Positions 1-6,026 of a DNA stretch of 10,107 nt are shown piece after piece. Origin of the DNA: Bacteroidales bacterium UBA4179 (lineage in GTDB: Bacteria > Bacteroidota > Bacteroidia > Bacteroidales > Dysgonomonadaceae); the NCBI GenBank assembly GCA_002381125.1, contig DFUT01000003.1, positions 1 through 10,107 on the forward strand, read 5' to 3'. The stretch's first letter is position 1. The number at the start of each line of letters is the position of its first letter. Made by a program: the position numbers and the translations under genes. The notes beneath the pieces were generated by a model. That model had not been told where the DNA came from, made no database searches, and saw only the letters and a list, made by a program, of their open reading frames with translations.

Positions 1-54
1 CTCGGAGATGTGAATAAAAGCAAGGGTTCCATAATGGTAAGATAAATTAATTGA
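1..54 (+). other. Window edge upstream of the ATP synthase accessory gene; possible 3' tail of atpC
   Basis: In Bacteroidota the gene just before this membrane gene is normally atpC (epsilon subunit). All three forward frames close with a stop within the first 45 bases (frame 2 at 10-12, frame 3 at 15-17, frame 1 at 43-45), so any of them could be the last codons of an upstream gene. Too few residues are visible to choose. No promoter motif or terminator is visible here, which agrees with transcription running in from upstream. Confidence 0.25.
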
Positions 55-449
55 ATGAGGAAATTGGGGAAAAGGAAATTACAAAACCCAATTGAATTGG
101 TCGGCTTTTTTGCTTGGCCTTTATTTTGTTTTATAGTCGTTTTTTTAATTTTCCCTTATTTTTTCCCCAAAATTTATTTTAACCTTTACCCGCTCATCCC
201 AATTTATTTTTTCTATTAACTCTATTGGAAATAGAAATACTATCTAAATATAAGGAAAAAGAATTCGTGACAATGACAAATAAATTCATGCAATTAAAAG
301 CAATAAAACTATTTATATCTTTGATGGTATTATTGTTGTACTGTTTTATCGTTGCCGAACAAACTTTTGCCTTCCTGATTACTTTTTTCCTTTTTTATAT
401 TATTTATTTAATTGTGGAAACGATTGTTTTTTATGCAAAAAATAAGTAG
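55..449 (+). CDS. AtpI-like four-helix membrane protein of the ATP synthase operon, reading frame broken at a T6 run
   Basis: Two short open frames together make one recognisable protein. Frame 1 from ATG 55 reads 54 residues to TAA 217-219; frame 3 carries on to TAG 447-449. Joining them by a -1 shift, or by adding one T, at the T6 run 207-212 gives about 131 residues with a basic N-terminus and four hydrophobic segments (roughly residues 13-36, 43-58, 80-100 and 106-126). A small membrane protein with a similar layout, including the FPKIYF...YPLIPIYFF and FLITFF...YLIVET stretches, sits between atpC and atpB in many Bacteroidota; this family match is from memory, not a search. AtpI-type proteins help assemble the c-ring in other bacteria, so a similar role is an inference. 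The 3' end overlaps atpB by 17 nt. The break may be a sequencing error, a real mutation or programmed frameshifting. A TTG at 225 could otherwise start a separate 74-residue protein. Confidence 0.65.
207..213 (+). promoter_or_regulatory. Candidate -1 frameshift slippery heptamer T TTT TTC
   Basis: Read in the frame of ATG 55, bases 207-213 are T TTT TTC, which fits the X XXY YYZ slippery pattern exactly. Slipping back one base yields TTT TTT CTA TTA and enters the frame that codes the second half of the membrane protein. The zero-frame stop TAA follows at 217-219. A weak hairpin, CTATT/AATAG (222-226 with 230-234), begins 8 nt after the heptamer, the usual spacing for a stimulator, but it is only five AU-rich pairs. 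A missing base in a homopolymer would look identical. Confidence 0.3.
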
Positions 450-1491
450 ATATTTATTTTTCATAGTGTTGTTTTCGTTTTTTGCTTCTCAAAGTTCTTT
501 TGCAAAAGAAAACAAAATAGATTTGGATTTGAAAGAATTTATATTTGGACATTTGGAAGACAGCTATGAGTGGCATATAACCAATATAGGGGATAAACGA
601 ATCTCCATACCATTACCCGTTATTTTGCATAGCAAACAAACAGGTTGGCATCTATTCCTATCTTCACAATTCAGAAAAAATAATGGAACATACAAAGGCT
701 TCTCAATTGCACCCAAAGGCAGCAATTATGAAGGCAAAATTATTGAATACGATGCCTCGGGAATTGAAATTCGTCCCTTGGATTTATCATTTACCAAAAC
801 AGCTTGTTCTGTCTTTATAAACGGCATATTGTTAATTGTAATTATTTTATCGGTAGCCCATTGGTATAAATCATCGAATCATGTCGAAGCACCAAAAGGA
901 TTTGTCGGTTTTATGGAGATGTTTATTACCGCCCTTGTCAACGATATAATAAAACCGACAATAGGTGACAATTATCGAAAATTCACACCTTTTTTATTGA
1001 CTCTCTTTTTCTTTATATTGCTAAACAATATCATGGGATTGATTCCCATTTTCCCTGGTGGTGCAAATGTTACGGGAAATATCTCTATTACTTTTGTATT
1101 GGCATTTTGTTCGTTTATTGCGATTAACGTATTTGGCAGTCGCGCATATTGGAAAGGAATCATCTGGCCCGACGTGCCGATATGGATGAAAGCACCTCCA
1201 TTTCCGATACTCCCTATTATTGAGTTTTTTGGCATATTTATAAAGCCGTTTGCTCTGATGATACGTTTGTTTGCCAACATATTTGCGGGGCATACGATTA
1301 TTTTGGTATTATCATCACTGATTTTTATTACGGCAACTCTTGGATTTGCCATCAATGCAGGAATGGCCATAGTATCAATTCTTTTCAGTGTTTTTATGCT
1401 TTTCTTGGAATTGTTGGTAGCTTTTATCCAAGCCTATATATTTACGATGTTGTCATCAATGTTTATCGGATTTGCTCAGGAAAAAAAATAG
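433..1491 (+). CDS. atpB: ATP synthase F0 subunit a
   Basis: Stator subunit of the membrane F0 motor that forms the two proton half-channels against the c-ring. ATG 433 is preferred over TTG 412 because it starts directly with a signal peptide (residues 1-24, MQKISRYLFF... to SSFA). Residues 25-120 form an extra soluble domain typical of Bacteroidota a subunits, with DSYEWHIT and ISIPLPVI stretches; it would face the periplasm. The membrane domain follows, with PFLLTLFFFILLNNIMGLIP near residue 186. The essential channel arginine is Arg278 in MIRLFANIFAGH, equal to E. coli Arg210. His287 and Glu326 occupy the positions of E. coli Glu219 and His245, the swapped arrangement known in mitochondrial a subunits, and Gln333 matches Gln252. 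The protein is 352 residues long against 271 in E. coli, the difference being mostly the N-terminal domain. It overlaps the upstream gene by 17 nt and precedes atpE by 44 nt. Confidence 0.97.
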   Translation: MQKISRYLFFIVLFSFFASQSSFAKENKIDLDLKEFIFGHLEDSYEWHITNIGDKRISIPLPVILHSKQTGWHLFLSSQFRKNNGTYKGFSIAPKGSNYEGKIIEYDASGIEIRPLDLSFTKTACSVFINGILLIVIILSVAHWYKSSNHVEAPKGFVGFMEMFITALVNDIIKPTIGDNYRKFTPFLLTLFFFILLNNIMGLIPIFPGGANVTGNISITFVLAFCSFIAINVFGSRAYWKGIIWPDVPIWMKAPPFPILPIIEFFGIFIKPFALMIRLFANIFAGHTIILVLSSLIFITATLGFAINAGMAIVSILFSVFMLFLELLVAFIQAYIFTMLSSMFIGFAQEKK

Positions 1492-1535
1492 AAATTCGTT
1501 ATATTATAAATTAACCATTTAAAAAATTAAAAACT

Positions 1536-1790
1536 ATGTTACTTTTAGTATTATTACAAGCTGTTGTTAAAGCAGAAATTTACAGATTGGGGGCCACCAT
1601 CAGCGCCGGCATTATCGCTTTTGCTGCATCTTTCGGTATCAGCAAAATCGGCACTCAGGCTATCAATGCTACGGCTCGTCAACCCGAAGCGGCAAACGAC
1701 ATTCGTACAACTATGATTGTTTCCGCAGCATTAATCGAAGGAGTTTCTTTATTCGGCGTAATTGTTTGTTTAATGGCATTTTTCTTTTAA
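1536..1790 (+). CDS. atpE: ATP synthase F0 subunit c
   Basis: Rotor subunit; a ring of copies turns as each carries an ion past subunit a. The 84 residues form the usual helical hairpin: helix 1 about residues 15-44, a polar loop ARQPEAAND (47-55) that contacts gamma, and helix 2 about 57-83. The ion-carrying carboxylate is Glu68 in ALIEGVSLFG. Compared with the sodium-type c subunit of Ilyobacter, the positions of Gln32, Val63 and Ser66 are Ile, Leu and Gly here, so the sodium ligands are missing and proton coupling is inferred. The N-terminus MLLLVLLQ is hydrophobic and slightly longer than in E. coli (79 residues in total). The 44-nt gap before the gene is AT-rich with an A-rich run instead of a Shine-Dalgarno sequence; a longer, A-rich leader before the gene needed in most copies is plausible. 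Confidence 0.97.
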   Translation: MLLLVLLQAVVKAEIYRLGATISAGIIAFAASFGISKIGTQAINATARQPEAANDIRTTMIVSAALIEGVSLFGVIVCLMAFFF

Positions 1791-1802
1791 AATTCACATT
1801 AT

Positions 1803-2297
1803 ATGTCTTTATTATTGCCCGATTCAGGGCTAGTGTTTTGGATGTTGATCTCATTCGGAATCGTCTTTGCAATATTGGCAAAATACGGTTTCCCCGTAAT
1901 AATGCGTAAAGTAGAAGACAGAGAAGACAAGATTAACGATTTTTTACAGAAAGTGAACAATGCGGAAACTATCTTGGCTGAACTAAAAACAGAAGGAGAT
2001 AATTTAATATCAAAAGCCAAGGAAGAACAAGGACGTATTTTGAAAGAAGCGATGCAGAGGTATGAGAAGATAATCAAAGAGGCACAGGAAGAAGCCGAAA
2101 ACATACTTCAGAAAAAATTAATGGAAGCCAATGAATTAATCCGTATCGAAAAAGAAAATGCCGTACGTGATATTCACAAACAGGTAACAGAGCTTTCGTT
2201 GAATATTGCAGAAAAAGTGCTTCTCAAAAAACTAGAAGACGAAAACGAACAAATTGAATTGATCAACCATATATTAGAAGAATATAGCCCAAATTAA
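1803..2297 (+). CDS. atpF: ATP synthase F0 subunit b
   Basis: Peripheral stalk subunit that holds the F1 head still against the rotor. The 164 residues comprise one membrane helix near the N-terminus (about 9-29, GLVFWMLISFGIVFAILAKY), then a long charged, alanine- and glutamate-rich helix to the end that will form a coiled coil; the stretch KAKEEQGRILKEA is typical. Length is normal for a bacterial b subunit (about 156-170). The gene starts 12 nt after atpE and ends 9 nt before atpH. There is only one b-type gene, so the stalk should be a b2 homodimer, as in E. coli. Confidence 0.96.
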   Translation: MSLLLPDSGLVFWMLISFGIVFAILAKYGFPVIMRKVEDREDKINDFLQKVNNAETILAELKTEGDNLISKAKEEQGRILKEAMQRYEKIIKEAQEEAENILQKKLMEANELIRIEKENAVRDIHKQVTELSLNIAEKVLLKKLEDENEQIELINHILEEYSPN

Positions 2298-2306
2298 TAT
2301 TGAATC

Positions 2307-2870
2307 ATGCACCTCGGATCACCCTCAATACGGTATGCAAAGGCTTTAATGGAATATGCCCTTGAACGAAATACGGAAAATATTCTGTATGAAGAATTTT
2401 CCATATTGGCGTACATTTTGAAAACAAATCGGGATCTTCGTGAGGTACTCGAAAATCCGCTTATTTCAAAAGACAAAAAACTAAAACTTATTTGCGTAGC
2501 AGTTGCCGGGAATGATTCTCCATCCGAAGATTTTATTCGTTCGATGAATCTCGTTCTAAATCAAAAACGAGAACCGTATCTATTGTCTATCAGTTTAATG
2601 TATCTCGATCTATACCGAAAATATAAAAATATTGTTCTCGTCAAGGTTATTACTGCTATTTCAATAGGTACTGAAATTGTCGAAAAAATTAGAACACAAC
2701 TCATAAAGGAGCTGGAAACGCAAATAATGATGGAGCAAATTGTAGATCCTTCCATCCAGGGCGGTTTTATTTTGGATTTAAATAATAATTATCGCTTTGA
2801 TGCAAGTGTATCTACCCAATTAAAAAAGATTAGAAAACAACTTATTGAAAGTGATGCAAAAATTGTATAG
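2307..2870 (+). CDS. atpH: ATP synthase F1 subunit delta
   Basis: Links the top of the alpha3beta3 head to the b-subunit stalk. The 187-residue protein has the family N-terminus with SIRYAKALMEYA at residues 7-18 and a mostly helical N-terminal domain (about 1-110). The C-terminal domain carries the conserved glycine and sheet segment IQGGFILDLNNNYRFDAS (about 150-167), then a lysine-rich final helix. Length is usual (about 177-190). It lies 9 nt after atpF and 6 nt before atpA, in the conserved order b-delta-alpha-gamma. Confidence 0.95.
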   Translation: MHLGSPSIRYAKALMEYALERNTENILYEEFSILAYILKTNRDLREVLENPLISKDKKLKLICVAVAGNDSPSEDFIRSMNLVLNQKREPYLLSISLMYLDLYRKYKNIVLVKVITAISIGTEIVEKIRTQLIKELETQIMMEQIVDPSIQGGFILDLNNNYRFDASVSTQLKKIRKQLIESDAKIV

Positions 2871-2876
2871 GGAAAT

Positions 2877-4457
2877 ATGATGGAAAATATAAAGATAAGC
2901 GAAATTTCAGAAATTCTTCGCAAGCAATTAGAAGGCATTGACATGCAAGTCCAATTCGATGAAATTGGGGAGGTAATCGAGGTGAAAGATGGTGTTGTAC
3001 ATATTTATGGATTGAATAATGTGGGTGCCAACGAATTGTTGGAATTTGAAAATGGCATGAAAGCTATTGCTATGGATTTGAAAAACGACAGTGTAAGTGC
3101 CATATTGCTTGGATATACCGACAAGGTAAAAGAGGGTGATATTGTAAAACGAACGAAGCGTATCATTTCTATAAATGTTGGAGAACAACTATTGGGACGT
3201 GTGATTAATCCATTGGGTGAACCTTTAGACGGTGGAGAACCCATAAAAGGAGATTTAATAGAAATGCCTTTGGATAGGAAAGCTCCCGGCGTTATTTTTC
3301 GTCAACCTGTAAACCAACCTTTATATACGGGTTTAAAAGCAATCGACGCAATGATTCCCATCGGTCGTGGACAACGAGAATTAATTATTGGCGACCGACA
3401 AACGGGAAAAACGTCCATAGCAATAAATACCATTATCAATCAACGCAAAAATTTTGAAGAAGGAGATCCCGTATATTGTATTTATGTAGCCATAGGCCAA
3501 AAATCGTCAACCGTAGCATCCATTGTACGTAATTTAAAAAAATTTGGAGCTATGGACTACACAACCGTTATTAATGTAGGTGCCGGCGAACCTGCTGCCT
3601 TACAATATATTGCTCCTTTCGCAGGAATGGCTATCGGGGAATATTTTAGAGATACGGGACGCCATGCATTGGTAGTTTTCGACGATTTGTCGAAACAAGC
3701 AGTAGCCTATCGCGAAGTATCACTCGTATTGCGAAGACCCTCCGGTCGTGAAGCCTATCCGGGAGATATCTTTTATCTCCATTCTCGCCTTTTGGAGCGT
3801 GCGGCAAAAATTATTGTACAAGAAGAAGTAGCCCGTAATATGAATGACCTGCCTGCGGATTTAAAGGATAAAGTAAAAGGCGGTGGTTCATTGACAGCCC
3901 TGCCGATTATTGAAACTCAGGCAGGAGATGTTTCATCCTATATTCCAACTAATGTTATTTCGATTACCGATGGGCAAATTTTTCTTGATACCGATCTGTT
4001 CAATCAAGGAATTCGCCCTGCTATTAATGTTGGAATTTCTGTTTCACGCGTTGGAGGCGATGCACAAATTGACGCAATGAAAAAAGTAGCCGGCACCTTA
4101 AAAATAGACCAAGCACAATTTAGGGAATTGGAAATATTTACCAAATTTGGTGGAGATCTGGATCCGGTAACAAAGTTCACTATCGATAAAGGGCAAAAAA
4201 ATACTCGTCTATTAATTCAACCAAAATATACGCCTATGCCCGTCGAAAAACAAATTGCAATTTTATATTGCGGCACACATGGATTATTAAAAGATTTGTC
4301 TTTGGAAAAGGTTACGGAATTCGAAGACAAATTCTTGAAATTTCTGGAAGTCAATCATCAAGAAGATGTTTTAGATATATTGAAATCGGGAGAAATAAAC
4401 GACAATGTAATAAAAATCATTGAAGAAACAGCCCGGTTGATAATTAAACAACTTTAA
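2877..4457 (+). CDS. atpA: ATP synthase F1 subunit alpha
   Basis: Non-catalytic nucleotide-binding subunit of the alpha3beta3 head. The 526 residues show the N-terminal beta-barrel domain (to about 95, with GEVIEVKDGVVHIYGL), the nucleotide-binding domain with Walker A GDRQTGKT at 172-179 (Lys178, Thr179) and a Walker B strand ALVVFDDL at 264-271, and a helical C-terminal domain. The alpha/beta family signature PAINVGISVS is followed by the arginine finger Arg391, equal to E. coli Arg376, which completes the catalytic site of the neighbouring beta subunit. Two ATG codons stand in tandem at 2877 and 2880, so the start could be one residue later. It is 6 nt after atpH and 2 nt before atpG, which suggests coupled translation. 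The beta subunit partner, atpD, is not in this window. Confidence 0.98.
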   Translation: MMENIKISEISEILRKQLEGIDMQVQFDEIGEVIEVKDGVVHIYGLNNVGANELLEFENGMKAIAMDLKNDSVSAILLGYTDKVKEGDIVKRTKRIISINVGEQLLGRVINPLGEPLDGGEPIKGDLIEMPLDRKAPGVIFRQPVNQPLYTGLKAIDAMIPIGRGQRELIIGDRQTGKTSIAINTIINQRKNFEEGDPVYCIYVAIGQKSSTVASIVRNLKKFGAMDYTTVINVGAGEPAALQYIAPFAGMAIGEYFRDTGRHALVVFDDLSKQAVAYREVSLVLRRPSGREAYPGDIFYLHSRLLERAAKIIVQEEVARNMNDLPADLKDKVKGGGSLTALPIIETQAGDVSSYIPTNVISITDGQIFLDTDLFNQGIRPAINVGISVSRVGGDAQIDAMKKVAGTLKIDQAQFRELEIFTKFGGDLDPVTKFTIDKGQKNTRLLIQPKYTPMPVEKQIAILYCGTHGLLKDLSLEKVTEFEDKFLKFLEVNHQEDVLDILKSGEINDNVIKIIEETARLIIKQL

Positions 4458-4459
4458 TT

Positions 4460-5317
4460 ATGCCCCCTTTAAAAGAAATCAAACATAGGATAGTATCCGT
4501 AAAAAATATTCAGCAGGTAACCTCAGCAATGAAGCTTGTATCGGCAGCCAAATTGCAAAGGAGTGGAAATGCTATTCAAAAAGTACGTCCTTATCAAAAC
4601 AAATTATACACTATGGCTACTCGCTATTTTAATAGTGTTTCTCCATTTCCTTCTCCTTATCTTATGAAAAGAAAAATTTCACGTGTAGCCATTGTTGCTG
4701 TTGCTTCCAATACTTCACTTTGTGGATCTTTTAATGTTAATCTGGTTCAGTTTTTGGAAAAAATACTCGGCTCCTACGAAAATCTAGGGAAAGAAAATAT
4801 TTTAATTTATCCCATAGGCAAAAAAGTGGAGGATGCCCTAAAAAAAATGGATTACCCAATTCAAGGAAGCTATCAAAACTTAGCGGACAATCCCACTTAT
4901 GCTGAAACACAAGAATTGACACAAGAATTGATAAAACAATTTAACGATAAAAACATCGATCGGGTAGAAATAGTTTATCATCATTTTAAGTCGAAAGGTT
5001 CAATTATTTTAACACGTAAAATTTTCTTGCCAATGGTAGATCTAATACAAAATGAAAAAAACAACCTGGAATATATCGTAGAACCATCGCCTTTGGAATT
5101 GACTTCAACGTTATTGCCCCTTTTGTTGTATTGCAATATGTATTTCACATTGCTGAATGCCAGTGCGTCAGAACATGCTACACGCATGATTGCAATGCAA
5201 ATAGCTACCGATAATGCAGGCGAGTTGCTCTCTGATTTGACTTTGCAATATAATAAGTCTCGTCAACAAGCCATTACAAATGAGTTGTTGGATATTATTG
5301 GGGGAAGCATGCAATAA
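4460..5317 (+). CDS. atpG: ATP synthase F1 subunit gamma
   Basis: Central shaft that turns inside the alpha3beta3 head and joins the c-ring. The 285 residues include the two shaft helices: an N-terminal one with LKEIKHRIVSVKNIQQVTSAMK (residues 4-25) and a C-terminal one with the family pattern ITNELLDIIGGSM at the end (272-284). Between them is the Rossmann-like domain with SNTSLCGSFN near residues 83-92, matching the conserved LCGxFN segment. Length agrees with the family (about 287-300). It is the last gene of the operon: a hairpin terminator follows 24 nt after the stop. The absence of atpD and atpC behind it marks the split arrangement of this phylum, unlike the E. coli order where beta and epsilon follow gamma. 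Confidence 0.97.
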   Translation: MPPLKEIKHRIVSVKNIQQVTSAMKLVSAAKLQRSGNAIQKVRPYQNKLYTMATRYFNSVSPFPSPYLMKRKISRVAIVAVASNTSLCGSFNVNLVQFLEKILGSYENLGKENILIYPIGKKVEDALKKMDYPIQGSYQNLADNPTYAETQELTQELIKQFNDKNIDRVEIVYHHFKSKGSIILTRKIFLPMVDLIQNEKNNLEYIVEPSPLELTSTLLPLLLYCNMYFTLLNASASEHATRMIAMQIATDNAGELLSDLTLQYNKSRQQAITNELLDIIGGSMQ

Positions 5318-5341
5318 CCGAGAAACTTATTTGACGCGATC

Positions 5342-5382
5342 AACCAAAAAAGAGTGCCTGTATGAGACACTCTTTTTTGGTT
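5342..5382 (+). terminator. Convergent intrinsic terminator between the atp operon and tRNA-Leu
   Basis: Bases 5342-5356 (AACCAAAAAAGAGTG) and 5368-5382 (CACTCTTTTTTGGTT) are perfect reverse complements, giving a 15-bp stem with an 11-nt loop. The + strand continues with TTATTCTG, so the lower stem and following T-rich bases form a rho-independent terminator for atpG. It also lies 8 nt beyond the 3' end of the oppositely oriented tRNA gene. Read on the - strand, the stem's own T6 run could serve there, so one element probably serves both units. Confidence 0.85.
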
Positions 5383-5390
5383 TTATTCTG

Positions 5391-5476
5391 TACTCGGAGC
5401 GGGACTTGAACCCGCACAACCGCATTTGGTCACAAGATTTTAAGTCTTGCGTGTCTACCGATTCCACCATCCGAGC
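5391..5476 (-). tRNA. tRNA-Leu, anticodon UAA
   Basis: On the - strand these 86 bases fold as a class II tRNA. The acceptor stem is GCTCGGA with TCCGAGT, the D arm holds GGTAGACAC, the anticodon stem is CAAGA/TCTTG, the loop is CTTAAAA with anticodon TAA at 5440-5442, a long variable arm has ACC/GGT pairs, and the T arm is GCGGG-TTCAAGT-CCCGC. Length, variable arm and anticodon all indicate leucine, reading UUA and UUG by wobble. The discriminator is A73, as leucyl-tRNA synthetase needs. CCA is not encoded (CAG follows), so it is added after transcription. The first acceptor pair is a G-U wobble, which is slightly unusual. Confidence 0.96.
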
Positions 5477-5509
5477 AGACCTGAATTTTTATGGAAATTT
5501 TCCAGAACA

Positions 5510-5540
5510 CAAAAGTACAACTTTTTCAAGTGAATCCAAA
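5510..5540 (-). promoter_or_regulatory. Bacteroidota-type promoter of tRNA-Leu
   Basis: On the - strand TTTG (5537-5540) is followed after 19 nt by TACTTTTG (5510-5517). This matches the Bacteroidota primary sigma factor consensus, TTTG at -33 and TAnnTTTG at -7, in both elements and with suitable spacing. Transcription would start near 5503, giving a leader of about 27 nt ahead of the mature tRNA 5' end at 5476. Confidence 0.7.
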
Positions 5541-5652
5541 TATTTTTCGGCTTTTATTGATCTTGTAGCGTCAACCGGCAAGCGCAAATTTACGCTATTC
5601 CCGAACAATACCGTCACCGTTGCCACGAATCCGATAAAAGCTTGCCCGAGTA
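5541..5652. other. Gap without a supported gene between the tRNA promoter and the hydrolase remnant
   Basis: No gene is supported here. The - strand frame between stops at 5489-5491 and 5726-5728 is open for 78 codons and includes a hydrophobic stretch (AFSRLVIPIVLGQAFIGF), but it lacks an ATG, runs through the tRNA promoter and is not recognisable. A short imperfect palindrome, AGCGCAAATTTACGCT, is at 5581-5596. The stretch could be spacer or further debris from the decayed gene beside it. Confidence 0.4.
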
Positions 5653-5925
5653 CTATCGGAATAACCAACCGGGAGAAAGCGCTGATTTTTTTATCGAAAA
5701 TTTCATCAGCATCCCGATACGGTATTTAAACGACTCCCAAATCCATCATCCGTTCCCTCCGCCGGGATAAATGTGCAGGGCAGCCGAAATGCCCTTCTGC
5801 CAATGCCAAATGTCTTCGGGCATCGATAGATGGTGAAAGGCGATTTGGGTACCGCTGCCGTTTTTTCCTGTAACCAAACAATAGGGCACGCAAAAAACAT
5901 AAACAGTAAAAACAACGTAAGTTCA
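5653..5925 (-). pseudogene. Decayed C-terminal fragment of an alpha/beta-hydrolase (esterase-like)
   Basis: No single frame is a credible gene, but fragments in two - strand frames resemble consecutive parts of the C-terminus of esterase-like alpha/beta-hydrolases. One frame reads AAVPKSPFTIYRCPKTFGI (within about 5805-5860), which resembles the aspartate-loop region D-D-x-x-VP...FYxAL. Another reads KGISAALHIYPGGGNG, a stop at 5746-5748, then WIWESFKYRIGMLMKF (about 5700-5795), which resembles the family end xxALHIYPxGGHGWG..SFxYxxxML. The catalytic histidine of GGHG is Asn here. At least one frameshift and one stop separate the pieces, and the N-terminal three quarters of such a protein are missing. 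Family assignment is by motif memory only. The fragment may be the scar of a deletion that brought the tRNA gene close to the next gene. Confidence 0.5.
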
Positions 5926-5946
5926 ACTTAGAAGTGCGAATTGACC

Positions 5947-5956
5947 GGGAATTCCC
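5947..5956. repeat. Perfect palindrome GGGAATTCCC upstream of the dehydrogenase promoter
   Basis: A 10-base perfect palindrome lies 22 nt upstream of the -7 element of the dehydrogenase promoter, about 37-46 nt before the likely transcription start. Its place suits an operator, but no known regulator site is recognised and a 10-base palindrome can occur by chance. Confidence 0.25.
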
Positions 5957-5978
5957 ACCACATTTGAAAGAATTGTTG

Positions 5979-5986
5979 TATTTTTG
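5979..5986 (+). promoter_or_regulatory. Bacteroidota -7 element for the dehydrogenase gene
   Basis: TATTTTTG fits TAnnTTTG and lies 40 nt before the ATG at 6027, with a likely start near 5993. The -33 element is poor: the nearest TTTG (5963-5966) is only 12 nt upstream, too close to serve. The promoter may therefore be weak or depend on an activator. Confidence 0.5.
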
Positions 5987-6000
5987 CGGAAAAAGTTGAA

Positions 6001-6016
6001 TTATAAATCTTTATAA
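6001..6016. repeat. Inverted repeat in the 5' leader of the dehydrogenase gene
   Basis: TTATAAA, a 2-nt spacer and TTTATAA form a perfect 7-bp inverted repeat ending 10 nt before the start codon. All pairs are A-T, so an RNA hairpin would be very weak; a protein-binding operator is possible but unproven. Low complexity makes chance likely. Confidence 0.25.
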
Positions 6017-6026
6017 ACGAAAAGAA

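Noticed and set aside
412..432. TTG 412 as the start of atpB
   Set aside because: ATG 433 gives a clean signal peptide directly at the N-terminus; the seven extra residues from TTG add nothing recognisable.
972..1370. A 132-codon - strand open frame antisense to atpB
   Set aside because: The + strand frame encodes the conserved channel region of subunit a; the antisense frame has no independent support.
5280..5729. A 149-codon + strand open frame after atpG
   Set aside because: It overlaps the end of atpG, runs through the terminator and antisense through the whole tRNA-Leu gene, and its product has no recognisable features.
5706..5926. Two overlapping - strand frames of 66 and 69 codons, one starting with a signal-peptide-like MFLLFMFFACPIVW
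   Set aside because: Neither works as a gene on its own; parts of them are better explained as shifted-frame pieces of the decayed hydrolase.
5963..5986. TTTG at 5963 as the -33 element of the dehydrogenase promoter
   Set aside because: It is only 12 nt from the -7 element, where about 19-21 nt are expected.
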